This document shows positions 18,952 through 28,142 of a DNA stretch of 64,000 bases, piece after piece. How positions within the stretch are numbered: position 1 is the stretch's first letter; each line of letters opens with the position of its first letter. The stretch covers positions 1,550,001-1,614,000 of the forward strand of contig NZ_CP035103.1 in assembly GCF_006094695.1 (NCBI RefSeq). The letters run 5' to 3'. This DNA comes from Kocuria rosea. Its GTDB lineage: Bacteria > Actinomycetota > Actinomycetes > Actinomycetales > Micrococcaceae. Under the pieces are notes generated by a model. It was not told the DNA's origin. It worked only from the letters and a program-made list of their open reading frames with translations, and ran no database searches. Position numbers and translations under genes: made by a program.

Positions 18952-19599
18952 GTGCCTCGTCCCGCTTCCCCCGACACGACCACCGACCGGCCCGCCGCGG
19001 ATCCGTCGTCCCTCTCCTTCACCGCCATCGACTTCGAGACCGCGAACCGCTTCATCGGCTCGCCGTGCGCCGTGGGCCTCGTGCGGGTCCGCGGCGGCCG
19101 GGTGGTGGCGGAGCGCTCCGCCTACATGCGCCCGCCGCGCACCCGCGCGGACTTCGACCCCGGGAACACGCGCATCCACGGGATCACCGAGCACACGGTG
19201 GCGGGCCACCCCGGCTTCGCCGAGCTGTGGCCGCGGATCGAGGACTGGATCCTGGCCGAGGACCCCGACGAGCTCGTGGTGGCGCACAACGCGGCCTTCG
19301 ACATGGGCGTGATCCGCGCCGCGTGCGCGGAGACGGACACGCGGCACGCCCCGCTGGCGTACGCGTGCAGCCTGGCGCTGGCCCGGCGCGGCTACGACCT
19401 GCCGTCCTACGCGCTGCCCCGGGCGGCCGAGGCCGCCGGGGTGCCGCTGCGCCGCCACCACGACGCCCTCGAGGACGCCCGGGCCTGCGCGGGGATCGTG
19501 GTGGACCTGGTCCACCGGGCCGGTGCGGGCACCGTCCGGGAGCTGCTCGCCGGCGCGGGACTGAACGTCAAGCGGCTGGCGGCGCCCCCACTTCCCTGA
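18952..19599 (+). CDS. DnaQ-like 3'-5' exonuclease (DEDDh)
   Basis: 215 residues with the three exonuclease motifs: AIDFETAN (Exo I), VAHNAAFDMGV (Exo II) and HHDALEDARACAG (Exo III, DEDDh type). Such proteins serve as proofreading subunits or repair/RNA exonucleases. Its small size and lack of other domains do not distinguish these. The GTG start is set by TAGGCT six bases upstream. The 3' end overlaps the convergent ADP-ribosylglycohydrolase gene by 32 bases. Confidence 0.9.
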   Translation: MPRPASPDTTTDRPAADPSSLSFTAIDFETANRFIGSPCAVGLVRVRGGRVVAERSAYMRPPRTRADFDPGNTRIHGITEHTVAGHPGFAELWPRIEDWILAEDPDELVVAHNAAFDMGVIRAACAETDTRHAPLAYACSLALARRGYDLPSYALPRAAEAAGVPLRRHHDALEDARACAGIVVDLVHRAGAGTVRELLAGAGLNVKRLAAPPLP

Positions 19600-20695
19600 G
19601 CCAGCGCTCGGCCGTCTCCGACACCACGTCCCCGGCGTCCAGCCGGGCGCGCCACTCCGGCGGCAGCGCGGCCGTCCCGAGGGCCGCGCCCGTCACGGCG
19701 CCGGCGATCGCCCCCGCCGCGCCCGGGTGGCCGGTGCCGGCGGTGGCCAGCTCCACCGCGCGGCGGAACACGGCCTGCGGGTCCCCGGCGCCCGGGGCCT
19801 CGGCCTCCGCGCGCAGGGCCGCGCCGAGGCCGCCCGCCAGGGTCTCCGGGGCGGCCCCGCCCGCGCCGAGCAGCCGGTCGAGCGCCGCGGGGTCGGGGTC
19901 CTCCCGCATGGCGGCGCGCACGGCGTCCTCGAGCCGGGCGAGGGTCTCGGCCACCGGGCGCGTGAGGTTCCCGGCGGTCTCGCGGGCGGCGGCCACGGCG
20001 GCCGCGACCGGCCGCGGCAGGCCCTCCCGGCGGGCGCGCACGGCGGCGTGGACCACGAAGCCCTGGACGGCCGCCGCGGTCTGCGCCTCGGGGTGCCCGT
20101 GGGTCAGGGCGGCGCCGTTGATGGCCAGGGGCGCGAGCGTGCGCCAGCCGACGTGGGGGAGCAGACCGAACGGCGAGGAGCGCAGCACCGGTCCGGCGCC
20201 CTTGGCCTCCGGCTGCAGGGGGCGTTCGACCTCGCCCATCCGGCCGGAGCGGAGGGCCGCCAGCACCGTTCCGTCCGGCTCCCGCACGGCGTGCAGGACC
20301 TCGTGCTCGTCGATCGGGCGGGGCAGGGGCCGCGGCGCCTCGGCCGGGTGGCGCTCGCCCTGGGTCCCCAGCCAGCGCAGGTAGGCCAGCCACAGGCACG
20401 CGGTCTCGTCGGCGCCGTGGCCCTGGTTCGCCCACTCGACGACCTCCTGCAGGGCGTCCAGGGTGTAGAGGGTCAGCTGGGTGGCGTCGGAGATCCGCAG
20501 CACCGCGGTGCCGTCGGCGGCCTCGGCGAGGGCGTCCGCGCCGGCCGCCGCGGAGCGGGAGCGCGGACCGGAGCTCGCGCGGCCGCCCAGCGCGTCCCCG
20601 AGGGCTCCGCCCAGCAGGGCGGCGCGCACGGAGTCGGCGTACTCGGGCCAGGCGGGGTCGAGGCCGGCGTCGGGCGAGAGCAGGGGTGCGGGCAT
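19568..20695 (-). CDS. ADP-ribosylglycohydrolase-family protein with degenerate metal sites
   Basis: 375 residues of the DraG/ARH fold: AALLGGALGDALGG at the N-terminus, THGHPEAQTAAA in the middle, and GHPGAAGAIAGAVTGAALG near the C-terminus. Active members read TDDTQ and GGDxDT at the two magnesium sites. Here they are SDATQ and a GTGHPGAAG segment, so several metal-binding Asp residues are gone. It may bind ADP-ribose without hydrolysing it (inference). The start ATG at 20695 lies 6 nt after TACACT on the minus strand; the in-frame extension to 20740 is rejected. Monocistronic, convergent with the exonuclease. Confidence 0.8.
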   Translation of the reverse strand: MPAPLLSPDAGLDPAWPEYADSVRAALLGGALGDALGGRASSGPRSRSAAAGADALAEAADGTAVLRISDATQLTLYTLDALQEVVEWANQGHGADETACLWLAYLRWLGTQGERHPAEAPRPLPRPIDEHEVLHAVREPDGTVLAALRSGRMGEVERPLQPEAKGAGPVLRSSPFGLLPHVGWRTLAPLAINGAALTHGHPEAQTAAAVQGFVVHAAVRARREGLPRPVAAAVAAARETAGNLTRPVAETLARLEDAVRAAMREDPDPAALDRLLGAGGAAPETLAGGLGAALRAEAEAPGAGDPQAVFRRAVELATAGTGHPGAAGAIAGAVTGAALGTAALPPEWRARLDAGDVVSETAERWLREVGAPPAA

Positions 20696-20701
20696 GCGGT
20701 C

Positions 20702-20707
20702 AGTGTA
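20702..20707 (-). promoter_or_regulatory. -10 box of the ADP-ribosylglycohydrolase gene
   Basis: TACACT on the minus strand, 6 nt before the ATG at 20695. Confidence 0.55.
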
Positions 20708-20837
20708 GTCGGCGGCCGACACGGCCCGGGGCGGGTTCAACCGCCCTTCAGGTCACTGTGGTTGCATGGCACGGGCGCCCGGCGCCCCGCCGGCACGGCA
20801 CCCCCACCGTGCCGCCCCGATCCCTGAGGAGAAATCC

Positions 20838-21770
20838 ATGAGTCACCACGTTCCCGGCACCACCGCGCGCCCCGGCGCCGACGCGGCCGACAGCACCGCC
20901 CACGACGGCGCCGCCCCCGGCACGGCGGGCCTCGCGGCGCCCGTGCCCGTCGCCGCGCGCAAGGACACCGTGCCCGCCGGCGCCCCGGAGGCCGCGTCCG
21001 CGCCGGCCCAGTGGGCCGCCGAGTTCGCCGGGACGGCGCTGCTGGTCTTCGCCGGGCTGGGCACGGGCATGTTCGCCACCGAGGTCATCGACTCCGCGCT
21101 CGGCTTCGGGCTCGGCCTGGTCGCCGCGATCGTCGCCTTCGGGCACGTCTCCGGGGGGCACTTCAACCCCGCGGTGACGCTCGCCGCGGTCGTGGCCGGG
21201 CGCACGCCCGCGCGGGCCGCGATCGGCTACGTGGTGGCCCAGGTGCTCGGCGCCCTGGCCGCGGCCGGCGTGCTGTGGGCGGTGCTCATCAGCCTGCTCG
21301 ACTCCTCGACCACCGCGCAGGTCCTCGGCGCGGTCTCCAACGGCTTCGGGGAGAACTCCACCTCCCAGGCCGGGTGGACCACCGTGCTGCTCGTCGAGTT
21401 CGTGGCGACCGCCCTGTTCGCCCTCGTGGTCCTGGGCTCCACCGCGCCGCGGGCCAACGCGGTGCTCGCCCCCGTGGCCATCGGTGCGGCCCTCGCGTTC
21501 CTGCTCACGATCACCGCGCCGTTCGACGGCGGGTCGCTGAACCCCGCCCGCTCGACCGGCGCCGCCGTGGTCGCCGGCGCCGGCCACCTGGGCCAGCTGT
21601 GGCTGTTCTGGGTGGCCCCGCTGCTCGGCGGCCTCGTGGCCGGTCTGGTCCACCGCTCGGCGACGCTCTCCCGGCCGCGCCGCGGCGCCGGGGCGCCCGC
21701 CGCGGAGGAGGACGCCCCGGCCGCGGAGGCGACGCCCGCCGCGTCCGCCGCGCCGGTCCGGGAGCGGTGA
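20838..21770 (+). CDS. Aquaporin (MIP family)
   Basis: Membrane channel for water or small neutral solutes. 310 residues. An Ala/Pro-rich N-terminal tail of about 55 residues precedes six membrane helices. The two half-helix signatures are HFNPAVT and LNPARST, and the second carries the selectivity Arg. A charged 35-residue C-terminal tail follows. The narrow-filter composition was not resolved enough to choose between AqpZ and GlpF types. ATG 20838 has GAGGAGA upstream. No glycerol kinase gene is nearby, which slightly favours a water channel. Confidence 0.9.
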   Translation: MSHHVPGTTARPGADAADSTAHDGAAPGTAGLAAPVPVAARKDTVPAGAPEAASAPAQWAAEFAGTALLVFAGLGTGMFATEVIDSALGFGLGLVAAIVAFGHVSGGHFNPAVTLAAVVAGRTPARAAIGYVVAQVLGALAAAGVLWAVLISLLDSSTTAQVLGAVSNGFGENSTSQAGWTTVLLVEFVATALFALVVLGSTAPRANAVLAPVAIGAALAFLLTITAPFDGGSLNPARSTGAAVVAGAGHLGQLWLFWVAPLLGGLVAGLVHRSATLSRPRRGAGAPAAEEDAPAAEATPAASAAPVRER

Positions 21771-21774
21771 GCCC

Positions 21775-21802
21775 GCGGCCCTGCCGGGTCCGGCAGGGCC
21801 GC
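21775..21802 (+). terminator. Terminator after the aquaporin gene
   Basis: 13-bp perfect stem (21775-21787 with 21790-21802) and a 2-base loop, directly after the stop codon. Confidence 0.65.
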
Positions 21803-21909
21803 CGGATCCTCCGCCCGCCGCGGGGGGCCGTCGCTTTCCGTCATCCTCCGGGCGGCGGGGCTAGGCTGGTCCGTGCACGGCCGCCGTCGGGAGGATGCGG
21901 AGGTACCTC

Positions 21910-23217
21910 GTGAGCAGTGCGCGCGCCGCCGAGCCCCTCGGGGGTTTCAGCACGGCCGCCCGCTCGCCCCTGGCCGACTCCCGGGAGCTCGCCGCCGTCA
22001 GCGGCGCGCTGTACCCCGTGCTGACCCTGCTCGTGCGGCTGCCCCAGACCATGGTGCCTCTCGGCGTGCTGACCACGGTGGCGCTGATCTCCGGGTCCCC
22101 GGCCCTGGGCGCCTTCTGCGCCGCCGCCGTGACGTTCGGCTCGGCGGTGTGCGGGCTGGCCATGGGCGCGGCCGCCTCGTGGCGCCGGCGCCAGCTCGGC
22201 CTGGTGCTGCTCACCCTCGTGAACCCGCTGGTGGTGTGGTGGCTCGTGCGCCGGCTCCCGGACCTCGCCGCCGACCCCGGGGCGGCCCCCGCCCAGCTGG
22301 TGCTCCCGTGCCTGCTCGCCGGGCTCGTGCTGCCGCAGATGGGCGTGGCGTGCCGGCTGCGCTGGTGGTCCCTGCTGCGCCGGGACTCCCGGGAGGACCT
22401 CTTCGACACCGCGCTGCGCCACGAGAGCGTCATGGACTCGCTGGCCACCGTCCTGGCGGCCGCGGTGACCGGGCTCGTGGCCGTGACCCTCGGGCCGGTG
22501 GCCGTGCTGGTGCTCGCGGCCACCCTGACCCTCGTGGGCACCACCGTGTTCCTGCTGCACTGCTCGGCCCGCCTGCCGCGGGGGCTCGTCCACTTCCTGC
22601 CGCCCGTCGCGGCCGCACCGAACCGGGCGGCCCGCAACCGCCGCCGCCGGGCGCGGCAGCTCCGGCTGCTCCCCGTGCTGGGGATGGGGGCGCTGGGGGC
22701 CCTCGTGGGGTCGACCCTGGGAGCGGTCCTCGTCTTCGCGACCGCCGTGGACGCGGTGGTCTCGGTCAGCTGGCTGTACGCGGTCTCGGGGTTCACCTCG
22801 GCGCTGGCCGCGGTGGCCGCGTCCGCCCGCACCGAGGAGCTGCGGCTGTGGAACCACTGGGTGGCGGCGGCCGCCGGGGCCGTGCTCGCCGCGATGCTCC
22901 TGACCATCCCGGACGACTCCGCGGGGATGGTGGTCGTGCTGGCGCTGGCTGGGCTGACCACCGGGCCGTGCCTGGTGGCGGTCTACGAGATCGCCCGGGT
23001 CGTGGCCCCGAGCTCCCGGGTCACGGCCCTGACCACCGTCATGACCGCGGTGATGAGCGTGGGGCTGACCGGGGGGCTCGCCCTGTCCGGGTGGTGGGGG
23101 GAGTCCTGGGGCTACCGGAGCGCCGCACTGGTGCCGGTGCTCTCCGCGGCGGTCCTGCTGGCCACGGCCCTGACCTTCGTGCACCGCTGGCGGCGCATCG
23201 GTCCCGGGGACCTCTGA
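21910..23217 (+). CDS. Polytopic membrane protein, MFS-like, function unknown
   Basis: 435 residues with about 12 hydrophobic segments and an Arg-rich loop in the middle (NRAARNRRRRARQL), the usual two-bundle plan of major-facilitator transporters. No specific signature was found, so substrate and direction are unknown. I start it at GTG 21910 (MSSARAAEP), because GGAGG at 21899-21903 is well placed for it. ATG 21895 has its purine run directly abutting and is less likely. A TAGGCT at 21862-21867 would start an mRNA with a leader of about 37 nt. Confidence 0.7.
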   Translation: MSSARAAEPLGGFSTAARSPLADSRELAAVSGALYPVLTLLVRLPQTMVPLGVLTTVALISGSPALGAFCAAAVTFGSAVCGLAMGAAASWRRRQLGLVLLTLVNPLVVWWLVRRLPDLAADPGAAPAQLVLPCLLAGLVLPQMGVACRLRWWSLLRRDSREDLFDTALRHESVMDSLATVLAAAVTGLVAVTLGPVAVLVLAATLTLVGTTVFLLHCSARLPRGLVHFLPPVAAAPNRAARNRRRRARQLRLLPVLGMGALGALVGSTLGAVLVFATAVDAVVSVSWLYAVSGFTSALAAVAASARTEELRLWNHWVAAAAGAVLAAMLLTIPDDSAGMVVVLALAGLTTGPCLVAVYEIARVVAPSSRVTALTTVMTAVMSVGLTGGLALSGWWGESWGYRSAALVPVLSAAVLLATALTFVHRWRRIGPGDL

Positions 23218-23225
23218 GCCCACCG

Positions 23226-23266
23226 GGCCCGGGACAGTGCCGGCAGGGGCACCGCCGTCCCGGGCC
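23226..23266. terminator. Hairpin between convergent genes
   Basis: 10-bp stem (23226-23235 with 23257-23266) enclosing a GC-rich loop with further pairing; it lies between the membrane protein gene and the MBL gene. Confidence 0.45.
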
Positions 23267-23309
23267 ACCCGCCGGGCCCGGAGGCCGCGGCGGGTGGCCG
23301 GGGTCGCGG

Positions 23310-24050
23310 TCAGTGGCCCCGGTCGATCCACTCCTGCAGGTGCGGGGCCTCGGCGCCGATCGTGGTGGTGTCGCCGTGGCCGGTGAGCACCTCCGTGGAC
23401 TCGGGCAGCGTCAGCAGCCGCTCGCGGATGGAGTCGACGATCGTGGGGAAGTCCGACCAGGACCGGCCCGTGGCGCCGGGACCGCCCTGGAACAGGGTGT
23501 CCCCGGAGAACAGTACCCCGCCCTCGCCCAGGCCCGGGGCCCAGAAGCACACGGACCCGGGGGAGTGGCCCGGGGTGTGCAGCGCGGTGAGGGTCGTCCC
23601 CGCCACGGTGAACTCGTCCCCGTCGGCGATCGCCGCGTCGAAGGGCGTCTTCGGGTAGACCTGCTCCCACAGGACCGTGTCCTCCGGGTGCAGGTGGATC
23701 GTCCCGCCCACCTGCCCGGCCACCTCCTTGACGGAGCGGATGTGGTCGTCGTGGGCGTGGGTGAGCAGGACCGCGGTCACCGTGCGCCCGGCGACGGCCT
23801 CCACCACCGCGGCGGGGTCGTGGGCCGGGTCGATCACCACGCACTCGTCGTCGTCGCCCACGATCCACACGTTGTTCTCGACGTCCCAGGTCCCGCCGTC
23901 GAGGGAGAACGTCCCGGAGGTGACCAGCCGGTCGATGCGGGCCCGGCCGGCGCCCGCGGCGGGCCGCACCGGGACGGCGCCGCGGTCGGCGGGGTGGGCG
24001 CGCTCCCGGTCGGGCAGGGCCTCGCCGTCGTGGCCGTCGACGGCGCTCAT
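23310..24050 (-). CDS. MBL-fold hydrolase coupled to formaldehyde dehydrogenase
   Basis: 246 residues. The first 35 residues are variable, then comes a glyoxalase-II-like MBL domain: [12 protein letters not shown] (metal ligands), [21 protein letters not shown] and [11 protein letters not shown]. Its ATG overlaps the stop of the upstream mycothiol-dependent dehydrogenase gene (ATGA). The pairing suggests it hydrolyses the thioester made by that enzyme (S-formylmycothiol) or a related mycothiol conjugate. This is inference from context; the same pairing occurs in mycobacteria, as I recall. Confidence 0.85.
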   Translation of the reverse strand: MSAVDGHDGEALPDRERAHPADRGAVPVRPAAGAGRARIDRLVTSGTFSLDGGTWDVENNVWIVGDDDECVVIDPAHDPAAVVEAVAGRTVTAVLLTHAHDDHIRSVKEVAGQVGGTIHLHPEDTVLWEQVYPKTPFDAAIADGDEFTVAGTTLTALHTPGHSPGSVCFWAPGLGEGGVLFSGDTLFQGGPGATGRSWSDFPTIVDSIRERLLTLPESTEVLTGHGDTTTIGAEAPHLQEWIDRGH

Positions 24051-25144
24051 CGGCCGAGCTCCACGACGGAGCGCAGCACCTTGCCGGCGGTCATCCGCTC
24101 GAAGGCGGGCTCGACGTCCTCGATCCCGATCCGTTCGGTGACGAAGCCGTCGAGGTCCAGCCGGCCCAGCCGGTACTGGTCCACGAGCATCGGGAAGTCC
24201 CGGTTCGGCAGGGTGTCGCCGTACCAGGCGGACTTGATGGCCCCGCCGCGGCCGAAGACCTCGTCCAGCGGGATCTCCCACGTGGTGCCGGGGGCGGGCA
24301 CGCCCACCAGGACCAGCCGTCCGGCGAGATCGCGGGCCTCGAAGGCCTGCTGGAAGGTCGCGGCGACGCCCACGGCGTCGACCACGACGTCGGCGCCGTG
24401 CCCGCCCGTGAGCTCCTGGATCGCCGCGACGGGGTCCTGCTCCTTCGAGTTCACCGTGTGGGTGGCGCCGAACTTCTGCGCCGTGGCGAGCTTCTCGTCG
24501 TCGAGGTCCACGGCGATGATCGTGGTGGCCCCGGCGAGCTGGGCCCCGGCGATCGCCGCGGTGCCGACGCCGCCGCAGCCGATCACGGCCACGGACTCCC
24601 CGCGCCGGACGTTCGCGGTGTTGAGGACGGCGCCGATGCCGGCCATCACGCCGCAGCCGAGCAGGCCGACCGCGGCGTACTGGTGGTCCTCGAGCTCGCC
24701 CTCGATCTTGGTGCACTGACCGGCCGCGACCAGGGTCTTCTCGGCGAACGCCCCGATGCCCAGGGCGGGGGAGAGCTCCGTGCCGTCGGCGAGCGTCATC
24801 TTCTGGGTGGCGTTGTGGGTGGCGAAGCAGTACCAGGGCTCGCCCCTGCGGCAGGCTCGGCACTCCCCGCACACGGCGCGCCAGTTGAGGATGACCTTGT
24901 CCCCGACGGCGACCTCGGTGACGCCCTCGCCGACCGCGGCGACCACGCCGGAGGCCTCGTGGCCGAGCAGGTAGGGGTAGTCGTCGCCCACGGCACCGAC
25001 CTTGTAGTGCAGGTCGGTCTGGCAGACCCCGCAGGTGAGGACGTCCACGAGCGCCTCCCCGGGCCCGGGGTCCGGGACGAGGATCGTCTCGAGGGTGGCT
25101 GGTGCGTTCTTCGCCGTGACGACGACGGCTCTGACCTCGTGCAT
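24047..25144 (-). CDS. mscR: S-(hydroxymethyl)mycothiol dehydrogenase (mycothiol-dependent formaldehyde dehydrogenase)
   Basis: Zinc-dependent medium-chain dehydrogenase, 365 residues. [10 protein letters not shown] and GHEASGVV hold the catalytic zinc ligands. A cysteine cluster ([15 protein letters not shown]) holds the structural zinc. The NAD site is [11 protein letters not shown]. The overall match, especially [15 protein letters not shown], fits the class III/mycothiol type that detoxifies formaldehyde and may also reduce S-nitrosomycothiol. ATG at 25144 has AGGAAGG upstream. Coupled to the MBL hydrolase by a 4-base overlap. Confidence 0.9.
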   Translation of the reverse strand: MHEVRAVVVTAKNAPATLETILVPDPGPGEALVDVLTCGVCQTDLHYKVGAVGDDYPYLLGHEASGVVAAVGEGVTEVAVGDKVILNWRAVCGECRACRRGEPWYCFATHNATQKMTLADGTELSPALGIGAFAEKTLVAAGQCTKIEGELEDHQYAAVGLLGCGVMAGIGAVLNTANVRRGESVAVIGCGGVGTAAIAGAQLAGATTIIAVDLDDEKLATAQKFGATHTVNSKEQDPVAAIQELTGGHGADVVVDAVGVAATFQQAFEARDLAGRLVLVGVPAPGTTWEIPLDEVFGRGGAIKSAWYGDTLPNRDFPMLVDQYRLGRLDLDGFVTERIGIEDVEPAFERMTAGKVLRSVVELGR

Positions 25145-25270
25145 GAGTGGGACCTTCCTGCGGACGACGTGACGGTTCCGGTCCGGAACACCGCTCCCCA
25201 GTCTAGGGAAGGACGCCGGGGGCGCGCGGTGCGGCGCCGGAGCGCGGCGGCCACGGTCCGGGCAGAACGA

Positions 25271-25307
25271 AGCGGCGGACCCGTGGATCAGCACCACGGG
25301 TCCGCCG
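25271..25307 (-). terminator. Terminator after yihY
   Basis: 15-bp perfect stem (25271-25285 with 25293-25307), 7-base loop, 14 bases beyond the yihY stop. Confidence 0.7.
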
Positions 25308-25320
25308 CCGGGGTCGGCCG

Positions 25321-26436
25321 TCAGCTCCTGCCGGAGGCCTTGTCGGCGTCCTTCCCGGAGTCGTCCGAGGAGTAGTCGAGGTGCTCGTGCTCGAGGCGCA
25401 GCTTCCGGCCCTGGTCCACGAGCTTCTCCGCCTTCTTGTCCTTCTTGTCGACCTGACGGGTGTCGCGCGGCGGGAGCTGGATGGTCTCCTCGGCCTTGAT
25501 CCCGCCCTGCAGCTGGCGGCCGCGCTCCACCTCGGCGTCGATCTCCGCGCCCAGCAGCAGCACGTTGTTGATGATCCACAGACCGAGCAGCAGGACGATG
25601 ACGGAGCCGATGATGCCGTAGGTGGCGTTGTAGGACGCGAAGTTGACCACGTACCAGGTGAACGCCGCCGCGGCCACGGCCGCCACGACCAGGGCGACGA
25701 TCGAGCCCATGCTGATCCAGCGGAACTTGGGCTGCTGGACATTGGGGGTGAAGTAGTAGAGCACCGCGATGAGGACGATGGCGAGGAGCACGATGACGGG
25801 CCACTTGGCGATGTTCCACACCGTCACGGCCGTGGCGCCGAGGCCCACGAGGTCGCCCACCCACTGGGCGACGCCGCCGGAGAGCAGCACCATGAGCATG
25901 ATGAGGACCACGATGAGGACCAGCATCAGCGTGACGAGGAGGTTCACCGGCCGCAGCTTCCAGATGGGCCGTCCCTCCTCGACCTCGTAGATGCGGTTCA
26001 TGGCCCGGCCGAAGGCCCCCGTGTAGCCGGAGGCGGTCCACAGTGCGCCGACGATGCCGACGACGAGGGCGAGCCCGGCGCCCGTGCTGGTGGTGAGGTT
26101 GTTGATGGGCTCCTCGAGGAGGGTCACGAGCGCCGCCGGTGCGTACTGGTCGAGGAAGTCCAGGATCGCCTGGGTGGTAGCCTCGCCCTGGCCGAACACG
26201 CCGAGCAGGGACACGATGGCGAGCAGCGCGGGGAAGAGGGAGAGCACCGCGAAGTACGTCAATGACGCGGCGAGGTCGGTGCAGTCGTCCTTGGAGAACT
26301 CGGAGATCGCACGCTTGACGACGTAGCCCCACGAGGGCTTGCTGATCTCGGTGGGACTGTCCGGCTTGCGGGGATCCTCGGGATCCGGTGCGGTGCGCTC
26401 CTTGGAGCGGCTGTCCTGGGTGGTGTCCTGGGCCAT
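25321..26436 (-). CDS. YihY/virulence factor BrkB family membrane protein
   Basis: 371 residues. A charged N-terminal tail (1-35) and the family opening ([27 protein letters not shown], positions about 47-73) are followed by six membrane helices and a highly charged C-terminal tail of about 80 residues rich in Lys, Asp and Glu. The family was once taken for RNase BN, but its members are inner-membrane proteins of uncertain function. ATG at 26436 with GAAGGA upstream. Monocistronic, with its own terminator. Confidence 0.88.
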   Translation of the reverse strand: MAQDTTQDSRSKERTAPDPEDPRKPDSPTEISKPSWGYVVKRAISEFSKDDCTDLAASLTYFAVLSLFPALLAIVSLLGVFGQGEATTQAILDFLDQYAPAALVTLLEEPINNLTTSTGAGLALVVGIVGALWTASGYTGAFGRAMNRIYEVEEGRPIWKLRPVNLLVTLMLVLIVVLIMLMVLLSGGVAQWVGDLVGLGATAVTVWNIAKWPVIVLLAIVLIAVLYYFTPNVQQPKFRWISMGSIVALVVAAVAAAAFTWYVVNFASYNATYGIIGSVIVLLLGLWIINNVLLLGAEIDAEVERGRQLQGGIKAEETIQLPPRDTRQVDKKDKKAEKLVDQGRKLRLEHEHLDYSSDDSGKDADKASGRS

Positions 26437-26607
26437 GCTGCGTCCTTCGCGGTCGGCCGCCGGGTGCAGCGCGCGGGCTCCGGCCGGCGGCGGGGCGTGT
26501 GGGGGATGTCTCGTGGATCAGTGTACTGATGAATCGCCCCCGTGAGCGACAATGGAGCGGACGGGCCACCGGTCCGCCGCACATTCCCCCCGACCAGGAG
26601 GCCCTTC

Positions 26608-27432
26608 GTGCCCACCACTCGGCGCACCGTTTCCGCGGAGGTCGACTTCGCCTCGGAGACCGACCACCTGGCGGTGTTCTCCCTCGCGGCCGCCCGCCCC
26701 GGCGGAGGCGCCCGCCCCGGCGAGCACCTGAGCCTGCGCGTGGACGGGACCGAGGTCGCGCTCGAGGAGGCGGAGGACCTGCACGGCACGCGGCTGCACC
26801 TGGCCCGGGTGCCGGGCGGCACGCAGTGCACGGTGTCCTATGCCCTGGAGCTGGACGGCCCGGCGGGGTCACCGCCTCCGGCGGAGCCGGTCGACTTCGT
26901 CCGCTACACCCGGCCCAGCCGGTTCTGCCCCTTCGACGAGATGGCCGGCACCCCCGACGCCCTCTTCCCCGGGGCCCGCGGCGGCGGCTACGAGACGCTC
27001 CAGCGGGTGCGGGACTGGGTGCACGAGCACCTGGACTACGTGGTCGGCTCCTCGACGGCCACCGACACCGCGGTGCACACGTTCCTCACCCGGCAGGGCG
27101 TATGCCGGGACTACGCCCACCTGCTCATCACCCTGCTGCGGGGACTCGGGGTGCCGGCGCGGCTCGCGTCGGTCTACGCGCCCGGGCTGTCCCCCATGGA
27201 CTTCCACGCGGTGGTCGAGGCCTGGCACGACGGCGCCTGGTACGTCCTCGACGCCACCGGGCTCGCCCCGCGCACGGAGTTCGTGCGCATCGCCACGGGC
27301 GCCGACGCCTCCGAGACGGCGTTCCTGACCACGCTCCAGGGGAAGATCACGCTGGGCGGGATGCGGGTCGCCGCGGAGTCCTCCGTCCCCGGCCGCGAGG
27401 ACCCGGGAGCCAGGGTCGTCCTCCCGCTGTAG
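26608..27432 (+). CDS. Transglutaminase-like (papain-fold) protein
   Basis: 274 residues. An N-terminal beta domain (about 1-100) and a transglutaminase-like core carry the Cys166, His200, Asp215 triad ([29 protein letters not shown]). Proteins with this architecture act as peptidases or amide hydrolases in bacteria; the substrate is unknown. No signal peptide, so probably cytoplasmic. GTG 26608 is chosen because AGGAGG lies 6 bases upstream; a GTG at 26542 is in frame but has no such site. Convergent with the marR gene. Confidence 0.85.
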   Translation: MPTTRRTVSAEVDFASETDHLAVFSLAAARPGGGARPGEHLSLRVDGTEVALEEAEDLHGTRLHLARVPGGTQCTVSYALELDGPAGSPPPAEPVDFVRYTRPSRFCPFDEMAGTPDALFPGARGGGYETLQRVRDWVHEHLDYVVGSSTATDTAVHTFLTRQGVCRDYAHLLITLLRGLGVPARLASVYAPGLSPMDFHAVVEAWHDGAWYVLDATGLAPRTEFVRIATGADASETAFLTTLQGKITLGGMRVAAESSVPGREDPGARVVLPL

Positions 27433-27451
27433 CGCGGCGGGGGAGCGCGGC

Positions 27452-27910
27452 TCAGAGCTCGTTGACGGCTTCCCGCAGGCGGTCGGCGAGCCGGGTCAGG
27501 ATGCGCAGCTCCTCCGGGTCCAGGCCCGCGGACATCAGCTCGTGCACGTGCACCCGGAACTGCTCGGCGATCTGCACCTGCATCTGCCGGCCCCGGTCGG
27601 TCAGCCGGATCCGCAGCCCCCGCAGGTCCTGCGGGTCCTGCCAGCGGTGCACCAGCCCCTTGAGCTCGAGACGCTCCAGCATCCGGCTGAGACTCGACTG
27701 GGTGAGCAGCACGTACTCGTTGAGCTCGTTGAGCCGCATGCCGGCCTCGTCGGAGCGGGAGAGGTTGAAGAGGACGTCGTACTCGCGGGCGGAGAGCTCC
27801 GCGAACTCGGGTTGGCGCTGGAGACGCCGCATGACCGTCACCTGGGCCCTGAAGAGGGCCTCCCAGGCGTCGGCGCTGTTCTGCACACGATCTGTTTCTC
27901 TGCGGGTCAC
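27452..27910 (-). CDS. MarR-family transcriptional regulator
   Basis: 152 residues. The winged helix-turn-helix is centred on LNELNEYVLLTQSSLSRMLERLELKGLV, with the wing DLRGLRIRLTDRG, flanked by dimerisation helices. The GTG start lies 6 nt after TAGCAT, so the mRNA is leaderless and autoregulation is possible. The RND pump gene lies 232 bp upstream on the same strand. MarR proteins often control neighbouring efflux pumps, so that pump is a plausible target (inference). Confidence 0.9.
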   Translation of the reverse strand: MTRRETDRVQNSADAWEALFRAQVTVMRRLQRQPEFAELSAREYDVLFNLSRSDEAGMRLNELNEYVLLTQSSLSRMLERLELKGLVHRWQDPQDLRGLRIRLTDRGRQMQVQIAEQFRVHVHELMSAGLDPEELRILTRLADRLREAVNEL

Positions 27911-27916
27911 AGGATA

Positions 27917-27922
27917 ATGCTA
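27917..27922 (-). promoter_or_regulatory. -10 box of marR
   Basis: TAGCAT on the minus strand, 6 nt before the GTG at 27910. Confidence 0.5.
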
Positions 27923-28142
27923 CGGCCCGGTTACATCGGTGCACCGGGCCCCGGTGTCCCCCCTTTCGGGGGATGCCTCCCGGGGGCTCCCGGCACGCCA
28001 CCCGCTCCACAGCACCGAATCCCCCTGTGACCAGCGGCGATGATACCTTCTGCACCCTGCGGACGGGGAGTGACCGGGGTGCGCCCGCGAGTTTTTTCAG
28101 AAGCAAACGTCCACGAAAGAGCGCACGGTGACGAGTGTCACG

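Noticed and set aside
27957..27973. Hairpin in the gap between the RND and marR genes as a terminator
   Set aside because: Only 6 bp with a 5-base loop and no T-tract, and it is over 160 bp from the pump stop; too weak to call.
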